The notes under the pieces: generated by a model
The model's database searches: none
Seen by the model: only the letters and a program-made list of their open reading frames with translations
Told to the model about the DNA's origin: nothing
Translations under genes and position numbers: made by a program
Shown: positions 22,698 through 32,834 of the stretch, in pieces
How positions within the stretch are numbered: position 1 is the stretch's first letter
How the letters are laid out: each line of letters starts with the position of its first letter
Source of the DNA: Podospora bellae-mahoneyi
Taxonomy: Eukaryota > Ascomycota > Sordariomycetes > Sordariales > Podosporaceae
Assembly: GCF_035222275.1 (NCBI RefSeq)
Contig: NC_085886.1
Span: 3,596,001-3,660,000 of the forward strand
Direction of reading: 5' to 3'
Length of the DNA: 64,000 nucleotides

Positions 22698-24460
22698 ATG
22701 GCAGCAGAGGTAGACTCGGCTCTGCCCGCAGAAGACGCAATCCATACCGAGAAGGCCCTTGGTACACTTCCTCATGAGGAAAACGCACGGTTAGACAAGA
22801 TCCTCAACCGGAAGTTTGACCTTCACATTCTCCCTTGGTTGTTTGGTATCTGGTCAGTGGACTCATATTCACATTCTCACATTTCCACATTCTCACAACC
22901 CCAGGCTCTTCTCCTTCATCGACCGCTCCAACATAGGCAACGCCCGCCTCGCCGGCCTCCCCGAAGACCTCGGCATCGCCGGCGTCGGCACCCAGTTCAA
23001 CCTCGCCCTCCTGGTCTTTTACATCCCCTACATTCTCGTCGACGTCCCCTCCAACCTCCTCCTCAAAAAGTTCCGCGCGGGCGTCTATCTCCCTTCCCTC
23101 ATCACAGCCTGGGGCGTGGTGTGCTTGTCCATAGGGTTTGTCAAGTCCTATGCCGGGCTGATCGTCTGCCGGCTGTTGCTGGGGTTGTTTGAGGGTGGGA
23201 TTTTGGGAGGGGTGATCATTTACCTGGCCATGTTTTACAAGAGGCATGAGATGCTGTATCGGAGTGGGCTGTTTTACTGTGCGGCGCCGTTGAGTGGTGC
23301 TTTTGGGGGGTTGCTGGCGGGGGCGTTGGGGAATATTGAGGTGGGGGTGTATAAGAGGTGGCCGTGGATCTTCTTTGGTGGGTTGAAAATGTCTGATGAT
23401 TTTGTGTACCTATGTGGGAATGATACTGACGATGTGAACAGTGGAGGGGGCGGCGACGGTGGTGTTTGGGATCGTTTGCTTCTTCTTCATGCCTGATACG
23501 CCAGCCGCGTCACAGTTTTTGACAGAAGAACAACGGGACTGGGCACTGAAGAGGATGAAGATCGATGCGAGCGGCTCTACGGCTCTGGAGACAGTCGATG
23601 AGGAGAAGTTTGACTGGTTTTGGGTGTGGATGGCCATCAAGTCACCGCAGATGTGGTTCTGTGCTGGTGTTTGGTTCTTTTTGCTGGTGCCTCTCTACGT
23701 ATGTCATCAAGTGACAGGTTACCTAAACGTTTACTGACAAGAACAGAGTTTCTCGTTGTTCTTGCCGTCAATCGTCGCCGGCATGGGCTACACGTCAACC
23801 ACAGCGCAGCTCTTTACTGTGCCACCCAATATGGCCGGCTTCGTCGTGGTCATTCTCACTGCTCACTTCTCTGACAAGGTCAAAAATCGAGGCGGCTTCA
23901 TTGCTGCCGGCACTGTGGTTGGGATAGCGGGTTATGTGATGCTCCTTGTATCTGAGCAGAATGCAGTCAAGTATGCCGGCACATTTCTGATTGCTATGGG
24001 AGTGTTTCAAGCTTCACCTATGCTGATGGTAGGTGTTGGCATTTGGCCAGATCTTCGGATGATGCTAACTTGGTTTGCAGGGGTGGGTTGCCAACAACCT
24101 GGCTCCTCACTACGTCAGGGCAGTGGGAGTGGGCATTGTGATATCCATCGCCAATTGCTCGGCATTCATTGGAACGTTTATCTACTTGCAACGAGATGCG
24201 TATGTCACCCGCGGTAGCACTTTCTACTGCAATGGTCCAAAAGCTGACATTTTACCTCTCTGAACAGGCCAAAATACGCCCTGGGCCATTCCATCAGTCT
24301 TGGTGCCTTGGTCATCACACTCTTCCTGACGGGCCTTCAGGTGGCATATCTCAGTTGGGAGAACAGAAAGCGTGATAGCGGAGAAAGAGACGTTCGATTG
24401 GTGGAAGGCAGTGTGCATCGGCTAGGGCATCGTCATCCTGCTTTTCGCTACACACTGTAA
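22698..24460 (+). CDS. MFS transporter, anion:cation symporter type (allantoate permease-like)
   Basis: Six exons (22698-22852, 22905-23377, 23442-23698, 23747-24028, 24081-24199, 24268-24460) give 492 residues with twelve predicted helices. The start HILPWLFGIW and FSFIDRSNIGNARLAGLPED is the standard first helix and loop of the Dal5/ACS family. IPYILVDVPSNLLLKKFR and CRLLLGLFEGGILGGVIIYL (helix 4-5 substrate region) follow. The N-half ends with FFFMPDTPAASQFLTEEQRD, typical of the central loop. The C-half has GWVANNLAPHYVRAVGVGI, the conserved late motif. Family members import small carboxylates such as allantoate, nicotinate, pantothenate or biotin precursors; the exact substrate cannot be read. 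A basic and acidic tail after the last helix is cytosolic. Confidence 0.92.
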
Positions 24461-24573
24461 AAAGGAATCGACTATAGAGAGCTCCAGGCACTATACTTAC
24501 CTATACAGCACCAAGTGTTGACTATGCATGAAGGTGTGTTAACCAAAGGCACTTGCTCCCTGTGCATCATCAA

Positions 24574-24665
24574 CTTTGTGACCGCTGCACTTGATCCCCA
24601 GATCCCCACAGGTTGGCGCCAGTAGGTCTCGAACCTACTCTGGGTTCAAATACGGCCTCACAAAT
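24574..24665 (-). repeat. tRNA-like dispersed repeat, copy 1
   Basis: Shares about three quarters of its bases with 63238-63330. On the minus strand it contains GTAGGTTCGAGACCTAC, a perfect five-base T-stem with a seven-base loop and a full pol III B box (GGTTCGAGACC), followed by TGGCGCCA. No complete cloverleaf with matching acceptor strand is seen, so this is more likely a tRNA-derived SINE fragment or a dead tRNA copy than a working tRNA. Confidence 0.5.
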
Positions 24666-24917
24666 TCTATTGCGCACCCCCCCTTTACTCCCTGTGCATC
24701 CTATCATCGGGGCTAGGGCTATAGATGTGAAGTTCAGTCAACGGCAACATGGGAAAGGCTGCTCCTGGAACAACCTGCAGCAATCAAAGGCCACCAACAC
24801 TGCGTTCAGCCATGCCTTCAACGAACTGAAGTTCTCGCACACCCTGTTATTCACCAAACTGAGCACTCAGTTGGCCCACCCCCAGTTGAGCTCCCAGTTG
24901 AGTGCCTAGGTACCTAG

Positions 24918-25130
24918 GCAGCACAATGGCCTACACTTGTTCACAAGATCAAGGTAGCCTTTTATATTGGGCTCTGGGGCAAATAAAGCGCAGATATTTC
25001 TTCAAATTCACTCTCTCGTATGCCGATCCCAGATGTCACCATCCGCGCCCAAGAGGATAGTGCCGTCACACTCGGCAGCTTCCCCAATGCGGAAGCTCGC
25101 TCTCATTCAGGCGGCCAGTTCCGAAATCCG
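24918..25130. repeat. dispersed repeat R2, copy 1
   Basis: Aligns base for base with 35455-35690 over its first ~110 positions, sharing for example CACAAGATCA (24942 on) against TACAAGATCA, and again near CATTCAGGCGGCC against CATTCAGGTGGCT. Many of the differences are C/T or G/A changes, as expected after repeat-induced point mutation. No coding capacity is seen. Its parent element is unknown. Confidence 0.5.
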
Positions 25131-25437
25131 GGGTGCATGATCCACTGCCGCTGATGAATACTACCGTTACCCAGTTTTTATTTCTTCACAATGCCCACGT
25201 CGTTTCATTCTTATTGCAACTTTCCACTGGTCTTTCGGCGCGGATGAGCACCGAAAGCAACAGCAAGCGGCATAGGAACGTTCGGGGGCGAGGGCTCCGA
25301 AAGTCAGTGGGCATTGACATAAATCCCACGAATGATCAGGTCGTGTTTACAAGAGGCTTGTTTAATATCGCCGGTAAATATACCCGTAGAGCAACCACCC
25401 CGGCTCGGCAGTCTGCCGCGTGATTTCTGGTGAACAG

Positions 25438-25444
25438 TATAAAT
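25438..25444 (+). promoter_or_regulatory. TATA box of the metallopeptidase gene
   Basis: TATAAAT lies about 115 bases before the ATG at 25554. Confidence 0.4.
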
Positions 25445-25553
25445 CTCTCCGTTCACCTCTCCGTCAGGTCCATATACCTCTTTTCTCGGTATCAACATCC
25501 AACTCCCAATCCCTGTGCTGACCGTCATCGTCTCCGGGATCACACTGCCCAAC

Positions 25554-26093
25554 ATGCGTGTCCTTCTCCAGCTCTTTACCCTCCTCTGGGTCTACACATC
25601 ATTCGCCACTGCAGCCATCAGCTGGAGCCTCCAGAAGGCGAGCAACCCGACCTCTGACCAGAACGACGCCTACGCCCGTATCGAGAATGCCATGCGTCTC
25701 GCCGTTGCCAGGTACAACAGGCTCGCTCCACGGGCAAACAAAGTAGTGACAGTCCAATACGTCCCCTCTGTCCAAACCGCTGACGGCAACTTCAACGGCA
25801 ACATCCGCTTCGGCTCAAACAGGTCCTATATGAATGAACGAGTTGCGCTACACGAGATCTCTCACACGCTAGGTGTGGGTACCACCAACGGGTTCAACCA
25901 GCGCTGCTCTCAAAACAACTGGCCGACAGCCACCCCCCTTCTGAAGAGCTGGGATGGGCAAGACGCAAAGATTAACTGCGGAGGCTCACACGTGTGGCCT
26001 TATGGTCTTAACCAGAATTCAGAAATGAGTGAAACGAACGCGAACAGACATTGTCAGCTTGTGAACGCAATGATCATTGATGGCATGTTTTGA
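25554..26093 (+). CDS. small secreted HExxH zinc metallopeptidase-like protein
   Basis: A single exon of 179 residues. Residues 1-20 (LLQLFTLLWVYTSFATA) are a signal peptide. The mature part begins ISWSLQKASNPTSDQNDAY, a start I recognise from a widespread fungal family of small secreted metallopeptidase-like proteins. The zinc motif is HEISHTLGVG, with His100, Glu101 and His104. GNIRFGSNRSYMNERVALHE precedes it, and WPYGLNQNSEMSETNANRHC is the conserved C-terminal part. Two or more cysteine pairs are possible. Substrate and third zinc ligand are not known to me. ATG 25554 is chosen because the signal peptide starts there; an upstream in-frame codon would add 13 residues. Confidence 0.85.
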   Translation: MRVLLQLFTLLWVYTSFATAAISWSLQKASNPTSDQNDAYARIENAMRLAVARYNRLAPRANKVVTVQYVPSVQTADGNFNGNIRFGSNRSYMNERVALHEISHTLGVGTTNGFNQRCSQNNWPTATPLLKSWDGQDAKINCGGSHVWPYGLNQNSEMSETNANRHCQLVNAMIIDGMF

Positions 26094-26204
26094 TGGGTTA
26101 GGGTTGTGAATTGGGTTAGGGGTTAAGGTTACTTGAAGTTTTGCACACATCATTCTCACAGGGGCTTTCCCCTGTCACCGGCTCAAAGAAAGAAAGAAGA
26201 GCAA

Positions 26205-27453
26205 TTACTCATCCCATCTGCTCTCCAGTCCATTGACCCCCCTCGGCCTTTCTGCCAGCGTCGTGATCCTGAACCCATGCCTCAACCCTTCCTGGGGCAC
26301 GTGGACATTGTAATCGCTGATAGCAGTGTGACTTGTCACCCTATTATCCCAGAGTGCGACCGTACCCTCCTCCCACTTGACCCTCACTTGAAAGTCCTGG
26401 CCAAACGTGATGTGGTGGAAAAGAAGCTTCAACAGCGCCTCGCTCTCCTCATCCTTCAGCCCCACAATCCTCTTGGTAAAACCCGGGTTGACAAAAAGTG
26501 CCTTTTGGCCTGTGGCAGGGTGAACCCGAACGATCGGGTGCTCGGTTTTCACTGGTTCGCGGCGCACAAACAGGCCGTCACGGCGGGCGCCTTCTGCTGG
26601 GGGAAAGCCGGAGTGCTCAGCGCGGAGGTTTTCAAGAAGCGCCTGAATGGGAGGGGAAAGACGGGCATAGGCGGCAGTTTGGGACTCCCATGCCGTGTCG
26701 CCTCCTGTAGGGGGCACCGAGAGCAAAGTCAGGATGGTGATCCCGGGGGGTTGGCGCTCGTAGGAAACGTCCGAGTGATAGCCGGTCGTGGTCAGACGGT
26801 TGCCTCGGCGGCGGTTCCTGTATTCGTTGTCGCTACCCAAATATATGTTATGCAATTCTTGCGATTCTTTGACATGGGCACCGACGGGCTGAGAGGAAAG
26901 GGGTTAGAATCATCTAGACAGGCCAGGGAAGGGTAAAGGGGGTGGAGGGGGGGAGGCGCACATGAATGTGAAGAGGCCCAAAGTACCGGCCAAACTCTTT
27001 TTGCTTCTCGATGCCAATGTCTTTGAAGTCCTGATCGCGGAAAACGACGACGCCTCTCTCGGCGATGAGGAGAGCCAACTCGTCCTTTTGGATGTCGTTG
27101 AGCTGACTCAGCTGAAGACCCCGGATTTCGGTTCCAATACCAGGGGTCAAATTGATCACTTTGAGAGCGGGGGCATTCTCTTTGGACAAGAGATTGGGCT
27201 TTTCCTTGTTGGCGACGAGACCTCTGTCGTTGAACTCGAAGGGTTTGAGAGGGGGAAAAGTGGTCTCGGTGTCATAGACAGGGAGGTATGCCGAGTATTT
27301 GTACTAGGGAAGGCTGTTAGCTTCATGGACGCCATGGAGGTAGGGAATGACAGCAAGTACCTCCTCATGAATCTCCTCCTGGTAGGCCAGGGTCAACTTG
27401 AGAGGGGCACTCTCGGTGGCGGCGGTGGTTTGAGTCTGCGTGATGGTCGCCAT
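26205..27453 (-). CDS. TauD/TfdA-type 2-oxoglutarate/Fe(II) dioxygenase
   Basis: Three exons (27453-27361, 27303-26962, 26888-26205) give 372 residues. This family hydroxylates substrates such as taurine or other sulfonates, so that the product breaks down and releases sulfite. The iron ligands are visible as HSD in TTGYHSDVSYERQPPG (His183, Asp185) and the distal His332 in DNRVTSHTAISDY. Arg352 in RHGFRIT is placed to bind 2-oxoglutarate. GTEIRGLQLSQL and RGVVVFRDQDF mark the N-terminal half. The length fits fungal alpha-ketoglutarate-dependent taurine/sulfonate dioxygenases. The substrate is unproven; sulfonate use is inference from the family. No targeting signal is seen. Confidence 0.93.
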
Positions 27454-27511
27454 GTTGTGAATGTTGAGTTGGCTGAATTTGAACGTCTTCGTTCATGGTT
27501 TATCAACACCC

Positions 27512-27519
27512 TTTTTATA
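27512..27519 (-). promoter_or_regulatory. TATA box of the TauD gene
   Basis: On the minus strand TATAAAAA lies about 60 bases before the start codon at 27453. Confidence 0.5.
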
Positions 27520-27688
27520 TCTCCTCGATTGCTTCTGGCCTGATCCTATTTGCACACCTACGCGGCAATCATGTATGCCGGTAAGTGTCAGCACGTCAAC
27601 GACACGCATATGACGAACCAATCTCTCGATCTTGATGGTATGTCGTGGACAAAATATCTTTCACTGCACAAAAAACCAAATGACGCGT

Positions 27689-27840
27689 CGAAAGATAGTC
27701 AATACGCCTTAAAAGATAGTCAATAGGCCTAAAAGGATAGTCAATAGCCACTAAAAGATAGTTTGATATGCGTTGAAAGATAGTTCATAAGCCTACGAAA
27801 CGGTTATGAGGCCTATCGACTTTCTTGAACGCATAGTTCA
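27689..27840 (-). repeat. 21-bp tandem repeat, site L1
   Basis: Five clear units of 21-22 bp, for example AAAGATAGTCAATACGCCTT and AAAGATAGTCAATAGGCCTA, followed by two or three weaker ones. They are the reverse complement of the consensus seen at L3. It lies between the start of the TauD gene and the end of the Dabb gene. Confidence 0.85.
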
Positions 27841-28202
27841 GAATATAATGTGCGTTGACTTACCTTTGCATGGCCAATTATTTTGTTCACAACGTGTGGC
27901 TGTCTGCTGTGTATCATGGGTGCGGGGTGTTGGAGTCGTGATTTGCACAGAAATGGCGATGGCTACGCCATCAGGCATTGACCACTGAAACGACATCAAC
28001 AGAAGCAGTGGCCTTATTTCCGGGAAAGTGAAGTCGAAGTTCTGCCGGGATCGGGACCGAGCCGGCTCCGTGCGCCGCAGCTCGGCGTGGCTGTGCGTTG
28101 ATGTCATTCAAGAAACGGCGATGCAATATCATGGGAAACTGTGAAGTCTCTAGAGATAGGTACCCGACGTTACTTTATAACTCAGCTAGCTGGCCAAACC
28201 CA

Positions 28203-28782
28203 CTAAAACACACCGCTGACATAGTCGAGCACGGTAATCTTTTCGACCAGAGGTTCAATCTCCTTCTTGAAAGCCAGATGGGCGGGGTCCTGTTCCACGT
28301 AGTAATTTCTATCATCCGTGTTTTCGAATTGCACAACGAAAGCATGTGTCATGCCATTCTTGTCCGAGAGGTCAGCCCATGAGACATGACGAGGAGGCAA
28401 GAGTGGGACGTACCTGGAGGTTTTCTGGGGAGTTATCTCGACCTCCTGTAATACTCTTGATATACGCGTGTTGCGAATTGGGCCGAAGGCAGTTTTCCTT
28501 GAGAGACAAGATCTTGGCACAGGCCTGATATCATGTGAGAAGGGTGTTTATTGGCCGGTAAACGACGGGACTCACCACATCTACAGCTCCATCATGAAGA
28601 TCGGGCTTAAACTTGAACAGGACAATGTGTGTCACCGTTGTGGTCGAGCCTGGGGGTGCGAGGTTGTGGTTCATGGTGGATGCGAAGCCGATGGGGTCGA
28701 AGAACAGAAACACGGAGAGAATGCAGAAGAGGGCGATGGTGATCCTCAACGCGTGAGGCCTGGCCCCGGAGATATTGACCAT
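28203..28782 (-). CDS. Dabb (stress-responsive A/B barrel) domain protein with N-terminal anchor
   Basis: Three exons (28782-28576, 28524-28414, 28358-28203) give 157 residues. The C-terminal ~110 residues are a Dabb domain: THIVLFKFKPDLHDGAVDVV at its start, a middle part with SLKENCLRPNSQHAYIKSIT, and the hallmark THAFVVQFENTDDRNYYVE followed by DPAHLAF. The domain is a dimeric ferredoxin-like barrel found in stress proteins and in some polyketide cyclases. Residues 12-30 (RITIALFCILSVFLFFDP) form a likely signal anchor, which is uncommon for the family. Its neighbours are a dioxygenase and an aldo-keto reductase. No catalytic role can be read. Confidence 0.85.
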
Positions 28783-29544
28783 GTTGAACGGGTACAGAGT
28801 GGTTTGCGCAACGCTGCGGGCTTCCGGTGTGTCTTTCCCCAGAAGGTCATCGCGATTGAATCAGCATGTCTCAGTGGCCTGGCTGGGCTGAGCTGAGAAA
28901 GCAGCACGTGACACAAGAGCCCCGATAATACCCCTGAGCAGCGCCGCAGCCCAGACTACTTCCGTGTTAGTCCGTCCAATAATCCATTGAAAGCGTGTTG
29001 ATTCTCGTGTTGTCCGACTCGTGAACCAACAGTCGTAATATCGTGAGATGGAGACGCGAAGGCACGTGAGGTTCTTGTGTCGGAGACTACGGTGACGTTC
29101 ATTTTGCCTTGCAGCGACCGAGAGCCCCGCAATTTGTTTGGACGCCGTGGAGGGGCAGGGAGACGCCAGCAAGAGCACTCGGCGCTGGCTTGGCACAGTC
29201 CAGTGACCTGGATGAAGTCGATGATTGTCATTATTTTCTATCGACATTCTCATCCAAATTCACCGTGTTTAGGTAGGTATGTACTAAACCACGGCGACGC
29301 ATCCTCGGGACTCAAAAAGTAACGCCAAGCCCCGAAAACGTCACCACGGCTGGCGGCTTCGATGGTGACGTGCACAAATGACCCGCAACATGCTCTGCAA
29401 GGTGGGGTGGCCCTTCGCCGATGCCTTCGCCGATGCCCACCCCGATCGATTGCTTGTTATCAGATCATCTGATAAAAAATCGCTCACGTTTGATGTCAAA
29501 ACCAGAGACTGTTCAATTCACAACACCATCCGACTGCTCTCATA
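28783..29544. other. divergent promoter region
   Basis: It lies between the Dabb gene (minus) and the aldo-keto reductase gene (plus). No further gene is called. CCTTCGCCGATG occurs twice in tandem near 29412-29435. Confidence 0.5.
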
Positions 29545-30519
29545 ATGACGCTCACCATCGACACCAAGCTCAAGCTCAACAGTGGCTACGAGATCCCTCA
29601 ACTGGGCTTCGGTGTCTACCAGACGTACGCTTCAAAACATGCTATTCTCTCAGTGTTGAGTGTGACATGCTGACGCTCACTATAGCCCCCCTTCAGATAC
29701 AGCAAGATGCGTGTCCGAAGCTGTAAAGGCCGGCTACGCCCATGTGCGAGTCCCCCCTGTGGCATATGTGCAGTTACTGACCACCCCCAGATCGACTCTG
29801 CGGCATTGTACCGCAATGAAGGAGCTTGCGGCCAGGCCATTCGTTCCTTTTCCCGCCAGAAGATCTTCTTCACCACCAAGATCATGCCTTACACACTGGG
29901 CTATGAGAGTGTTCAGTCCCAGATTGACCGCATGCTCAACGAGACGGGGCTCGGGTATCTCGATCTCGTGCTCATCCACGCCCCCTACGGCGGCTCGGCT
30001 AAACGCAAAGAATCGTGGAAGGCTCTGGTGGAGGCTGTTGAGGCCGGCAAGGTCAGAAGCGTCGGTGTAAGCAACTACGGCGTTGCCCATCTCGACGAGC
30101 TGGAAAGGCACATTGCCGAGTTGGAGGAGGAGCGCGGCGGCAAGGGCAAGGGCGGCGTCATCAGCGTTGGCCAGTGGGAGATTCACCCCTGGTGCCCCAG
30201 AGACGACATTGTCGAGTGGTGCAAGAAAAGAAACATTGCTGTCGAGGCCTACTGCCCCTTGGTCCAGGGCAACCGATGGGGTGAGCCCATTGTCAAGAAG
30301 CTTGCCGAGAAGCATGGAAAGAGCGAAGCTCAGATCCTGATTCGTTGGAGCTTGCAGAAAGGCCTGGTTCCACTGCCCAAGAGCGTGAAGTCTGAAAGAA
30401 TCGTGGCCAACGCTCAGGTCTACGACTTTGAGCTTACTGAGGAGGATATGAAGTCGTTAGACACTGGTGTGTACGAGCATGTGTCTTGGGATCCTACCAC
30501 TGCTCCACTTAAGGATTAA
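29545..30519 (+). CDS. aldo-keto reductase
   Basis: Three exons (29545-29624, 29686-29743, 29791-30519) give 288 residues. The AKR tetrad is complete: Asp48 and Tyr53 in HIDSAALYRNE, Lys76 in FFTTKI and His109 in LVLIHAPYGG. EIPQLGFGVYQT is the N-terminal strand, VRSVGVSNYGVAHLDEL and the late IRWSLQKGLVPLPKSVKSER (NADPH-binding) are typical. The length is usual for the fungal AKR3/AKR5-like groups that reduce aldehydes and ketones. The first two introns are short, and both junctions restore conserved sequence. It lies between the repeat sites L1 and L2. Confidence 0.93.
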
Positions 30520-30592
30520 TTTCATCACGAGCGATAGTACCACCTTACCACGTCCGTTGTGGACCAAATGATAGAGACTGTCGCTAGCAGTA

Positions 30593-30730
30593 GGGCCTTG
30601 AAGATAGCTAGCATACCTCCAGAGGTAGTGAGTAGGGCTTGACTACCTACCTTGTATCTTAATAGGCCTTTAAAGATAGTCCATATGTTTTCGGAGATGG
30701 TGGAAAAGCCTTGAAATGATTATATGAGGT
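30593..30730 (-). repeat. 21-bp repeat, degenerate site L2
   Basis: Weak units on the minus orientation, recognisable in GCCTTGAAGATAGCTAGCAT and in AATAGGCCTTTAAAGATAGT (30661 on). It directly follows the aldo-keto reductase gene. Confidence 0.6.
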
Positions 30731-30903
30731 GTTTTTATTATGCTTTACGCACTTTCTTCTACGTTGTGGTCTCTATCATTCTATTCACTACGTCTTATCT
30801 CACTACATCATGCCTTCTCCGTCCACCCCCCCCTCTCCCTTGCACCCTCACCTTTCCCTTCCACTCTTCCCCGTCCCTTTCACCCTCTCCTCACCCCCAC
30901 GCC

Positions 30904-30955
30904 CAGTTCAACGCCCAGTTAACGCCCTGCTCAACGCCCTGCTCAACGTCTAGTT
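30904..30955. repeat. short tandem repeat of AACGCCCTGCTC
   Basis: Four imperfect copies of a ~12-bp unit, within a pyrimidine-rich spacer (30810-30900) that separates L2 from L3. Confidence 0.6.
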
Positions 30956-30975
30956 GAAAATTGTATCATTTTAAC

Positions 30976-31256
30976 AGGCCTACAACTTACACTCAACACT
31001 TTTTTCATTATCTTTTAAGGCCTATCGAGTATCCTTTAAGGCCTTTTAATTATCTCAAGGCCTATTTACTATCTTTTTAGGCCTATTGAATTTCTTTTAA
31101 AGCGTATTAACTATCTTTGAAGGCCTATTAACGATCTTTCAAGGCCTACTACTTATTTTTAAGGCCTATTAACTATATTTTAAGCTAAATGAACTATCTT
31201 TCAAGGCCTGCTGACTATCCTTCAAGACCTGTTGATTATGTTTAAAGCCTATCATC
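30976..31256 (+). repeat. 21-bp tandem repeat, site L3 (longest)
   Basis: About twelve units with a regular 21-bp period, most starting AGGCCT. Examples are AGGCCTATTTACTATCTTTT, AGGCCTATTAACGATCTTTC and AGGCCTGCTGACTATCCTTC, each plus one base. The consensus starts AGGCCTATTAACTATCTTTC. Unit divergence is high, so the array is old or poorly homogenised. It ends just beyond the 3' end of the DUF6594 gene. Confidence 0.9.
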
Positions 31257-31302
31257 TAGGTAGGTACCAAGCATCACTGACGACATAGCGCGGTCTAGAA
31301 TT

Positions 31303-32834
31303 TCAGGAACTTTGAACCGGGACAAAAACCACCAGTACGGCGAGGAATCTGTTGATGTCGTGTCAGCCTCTTCCTCTGTGGCTCCTACGAGGGGGTTCGT
31401 GGCCATGCATGATTCTGGTGCACTACCTCTTTGGTTCAGGGATTCAGGGGCTCAGGGTTCAGGTTGAAATAGGGGTCATCACTGGAGTGCAACGAAGAGT
31501 GTTAAGAGAGACAGGGAAGCTTACGCGGAGGTGGCCGTAAACACTTGAACTCTTGTCCCTTCGGTCATGCACATGACTGCTACGGCGAAGAGAACTGTGA
31601 AGCATGTGATCATGGTCAGTTTATGGTACAAGTTGGGGACGATAGAGAGGCAAAGAATGGCAACAATTGGAACCATGCAGGCCACCAAAGTTGCTCCGCG
31701 ATAAGTCAGCTTGAGTAGCGTGTCGCCCGAGTATGCTCGAACGTTGTCCTTTCCGATGTTAGTAACCTGGTAGGCTGGCTGGATGACCACCAATCTGAAT
31801 GTTGACTCACGGTTCTTGACCTCCTTTTCTGCGCTTCTTTATCTGCATCCTCCACATGGTTGGTAGATGTCTTTTCGCTTCCTTCCTGACCGGCCGTAGA
31901 CTCCGAATCATCCGCTTCTCTCTTGTGGGGGTTCTTTACAGCTTCTCTGAAGGGAATGAGTTCCTCCGCGAGCCACCGTGTCAGGCCGTCGACATCCTTT
32001 CGCCAACGAGGTACCACAAGGTCTGCTCTGGTTGGCGGTTCCGTCTTGTTCCAGAAGCTGATGAGATTTATGAACTGTTGGCGAAGTGGGGGAGGCTCTG
32101 GCTTCTTTTGCTGATCCCCCCATATCTCGCTGCCAACTCCTTGAACAGTCATGTTCCCATGATCTTCGTCCTGGAGCCACTTCACTAGTTGTCGCATGTT
32201 GTGCGTACTGGGTTCAGGGAGCGTTGATATTTGGGAGTACTGCAAGAGCGCTTCGTCTATGACCATGTGAGCCCACGACCCGAAATATTTGACGAACTGA
32301 GGAGAATACAACAAGATTGAACATACCGTAGCCCTTCAAACATTCCCTCAATTCTCGAATCTTCAAAAACTGTTTACTGTTGGTGCCCGGTCCCCAGAAA
32401 ATCTTCTCGGGTTCTTTGTGAAACTCAGACTCGCCATGAAGGTCGAGACCATTCGAATCCCTGTCCAGCTCTTCCAGATCCTTCAATTGTTCCCTCAACA
32501 CTGATAATTCGACTTGATAATACAAAAGGTTTTTGATGTGAAGGTCATGGAACCGCGAAAAGGCCGCAAAATCTGGTGTCTTCGTCATCAATCTTGCGAG
32601 ATCAAGCCAGCCTTCAGCGGGGATTGGTTCCTCAATGGCAATCGATGCGAGTGATGGAGTCGGTTGGTGTTCCGCTCCGTCTATGGCTTGTGCCGGGTTG
32701 ATCAAGGGATCCACTGACGCCGCTGTTACAGTTGTCGGAGCGCTGCTTCCACGCGACCTGTCACTCCCGATGGGACTGGTTGGGCTTGAGGGCTCTGAGC
32801 CTAGAGTTGAGCCTGCAAAGTCTGAGCGTGCCAT
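31303..32834 (-). CDS. DUF6594 membrane protein
   Basis: Four exons (32834-32327, 32256-31811, 31766-31525, 31348-31303) give 413 residues. The family is a fungal group with a long N-terminal helical part and C-terminal membrane helices. GWLDLARLMTKTPDFAAFSRF and LHIKNLLYYQVELSVLREQL match its usual start. Intron 1 removal creates GYDEALLQYSQISTLPEP, a conserved junction. The C-terminal helices are ATLVACMVPIVAILCLSIV and LTMITCFTVLFAVAVMCM. The last exon, after a 176-nt intron, restores the typical ending AFLAVLVVFV. A Ser/Pro-rich N-terminal tail of ~75 residues precedes the domain. Function is unknown. Confidence 0.85.

Noticed and set aside
24574-24665. A working tRNA gene on the minus strand
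   Set aside because: A T-arm and B box are present, but no 5' acceptor strand pairing with TGGCGCC and no complete cloverleaf could be found.
26094-26130. Telomere-like GGGTTAGGG motifs
   Set aside because: Only two or three imperfect units occur directly after a stop codon, too few for an interstitial telomere tract.
30976-31256. CRISPR-like array
   Set aside because: The repeats are contiguous 21-bp tandems without unique spacers, in a eukaryotic genome.
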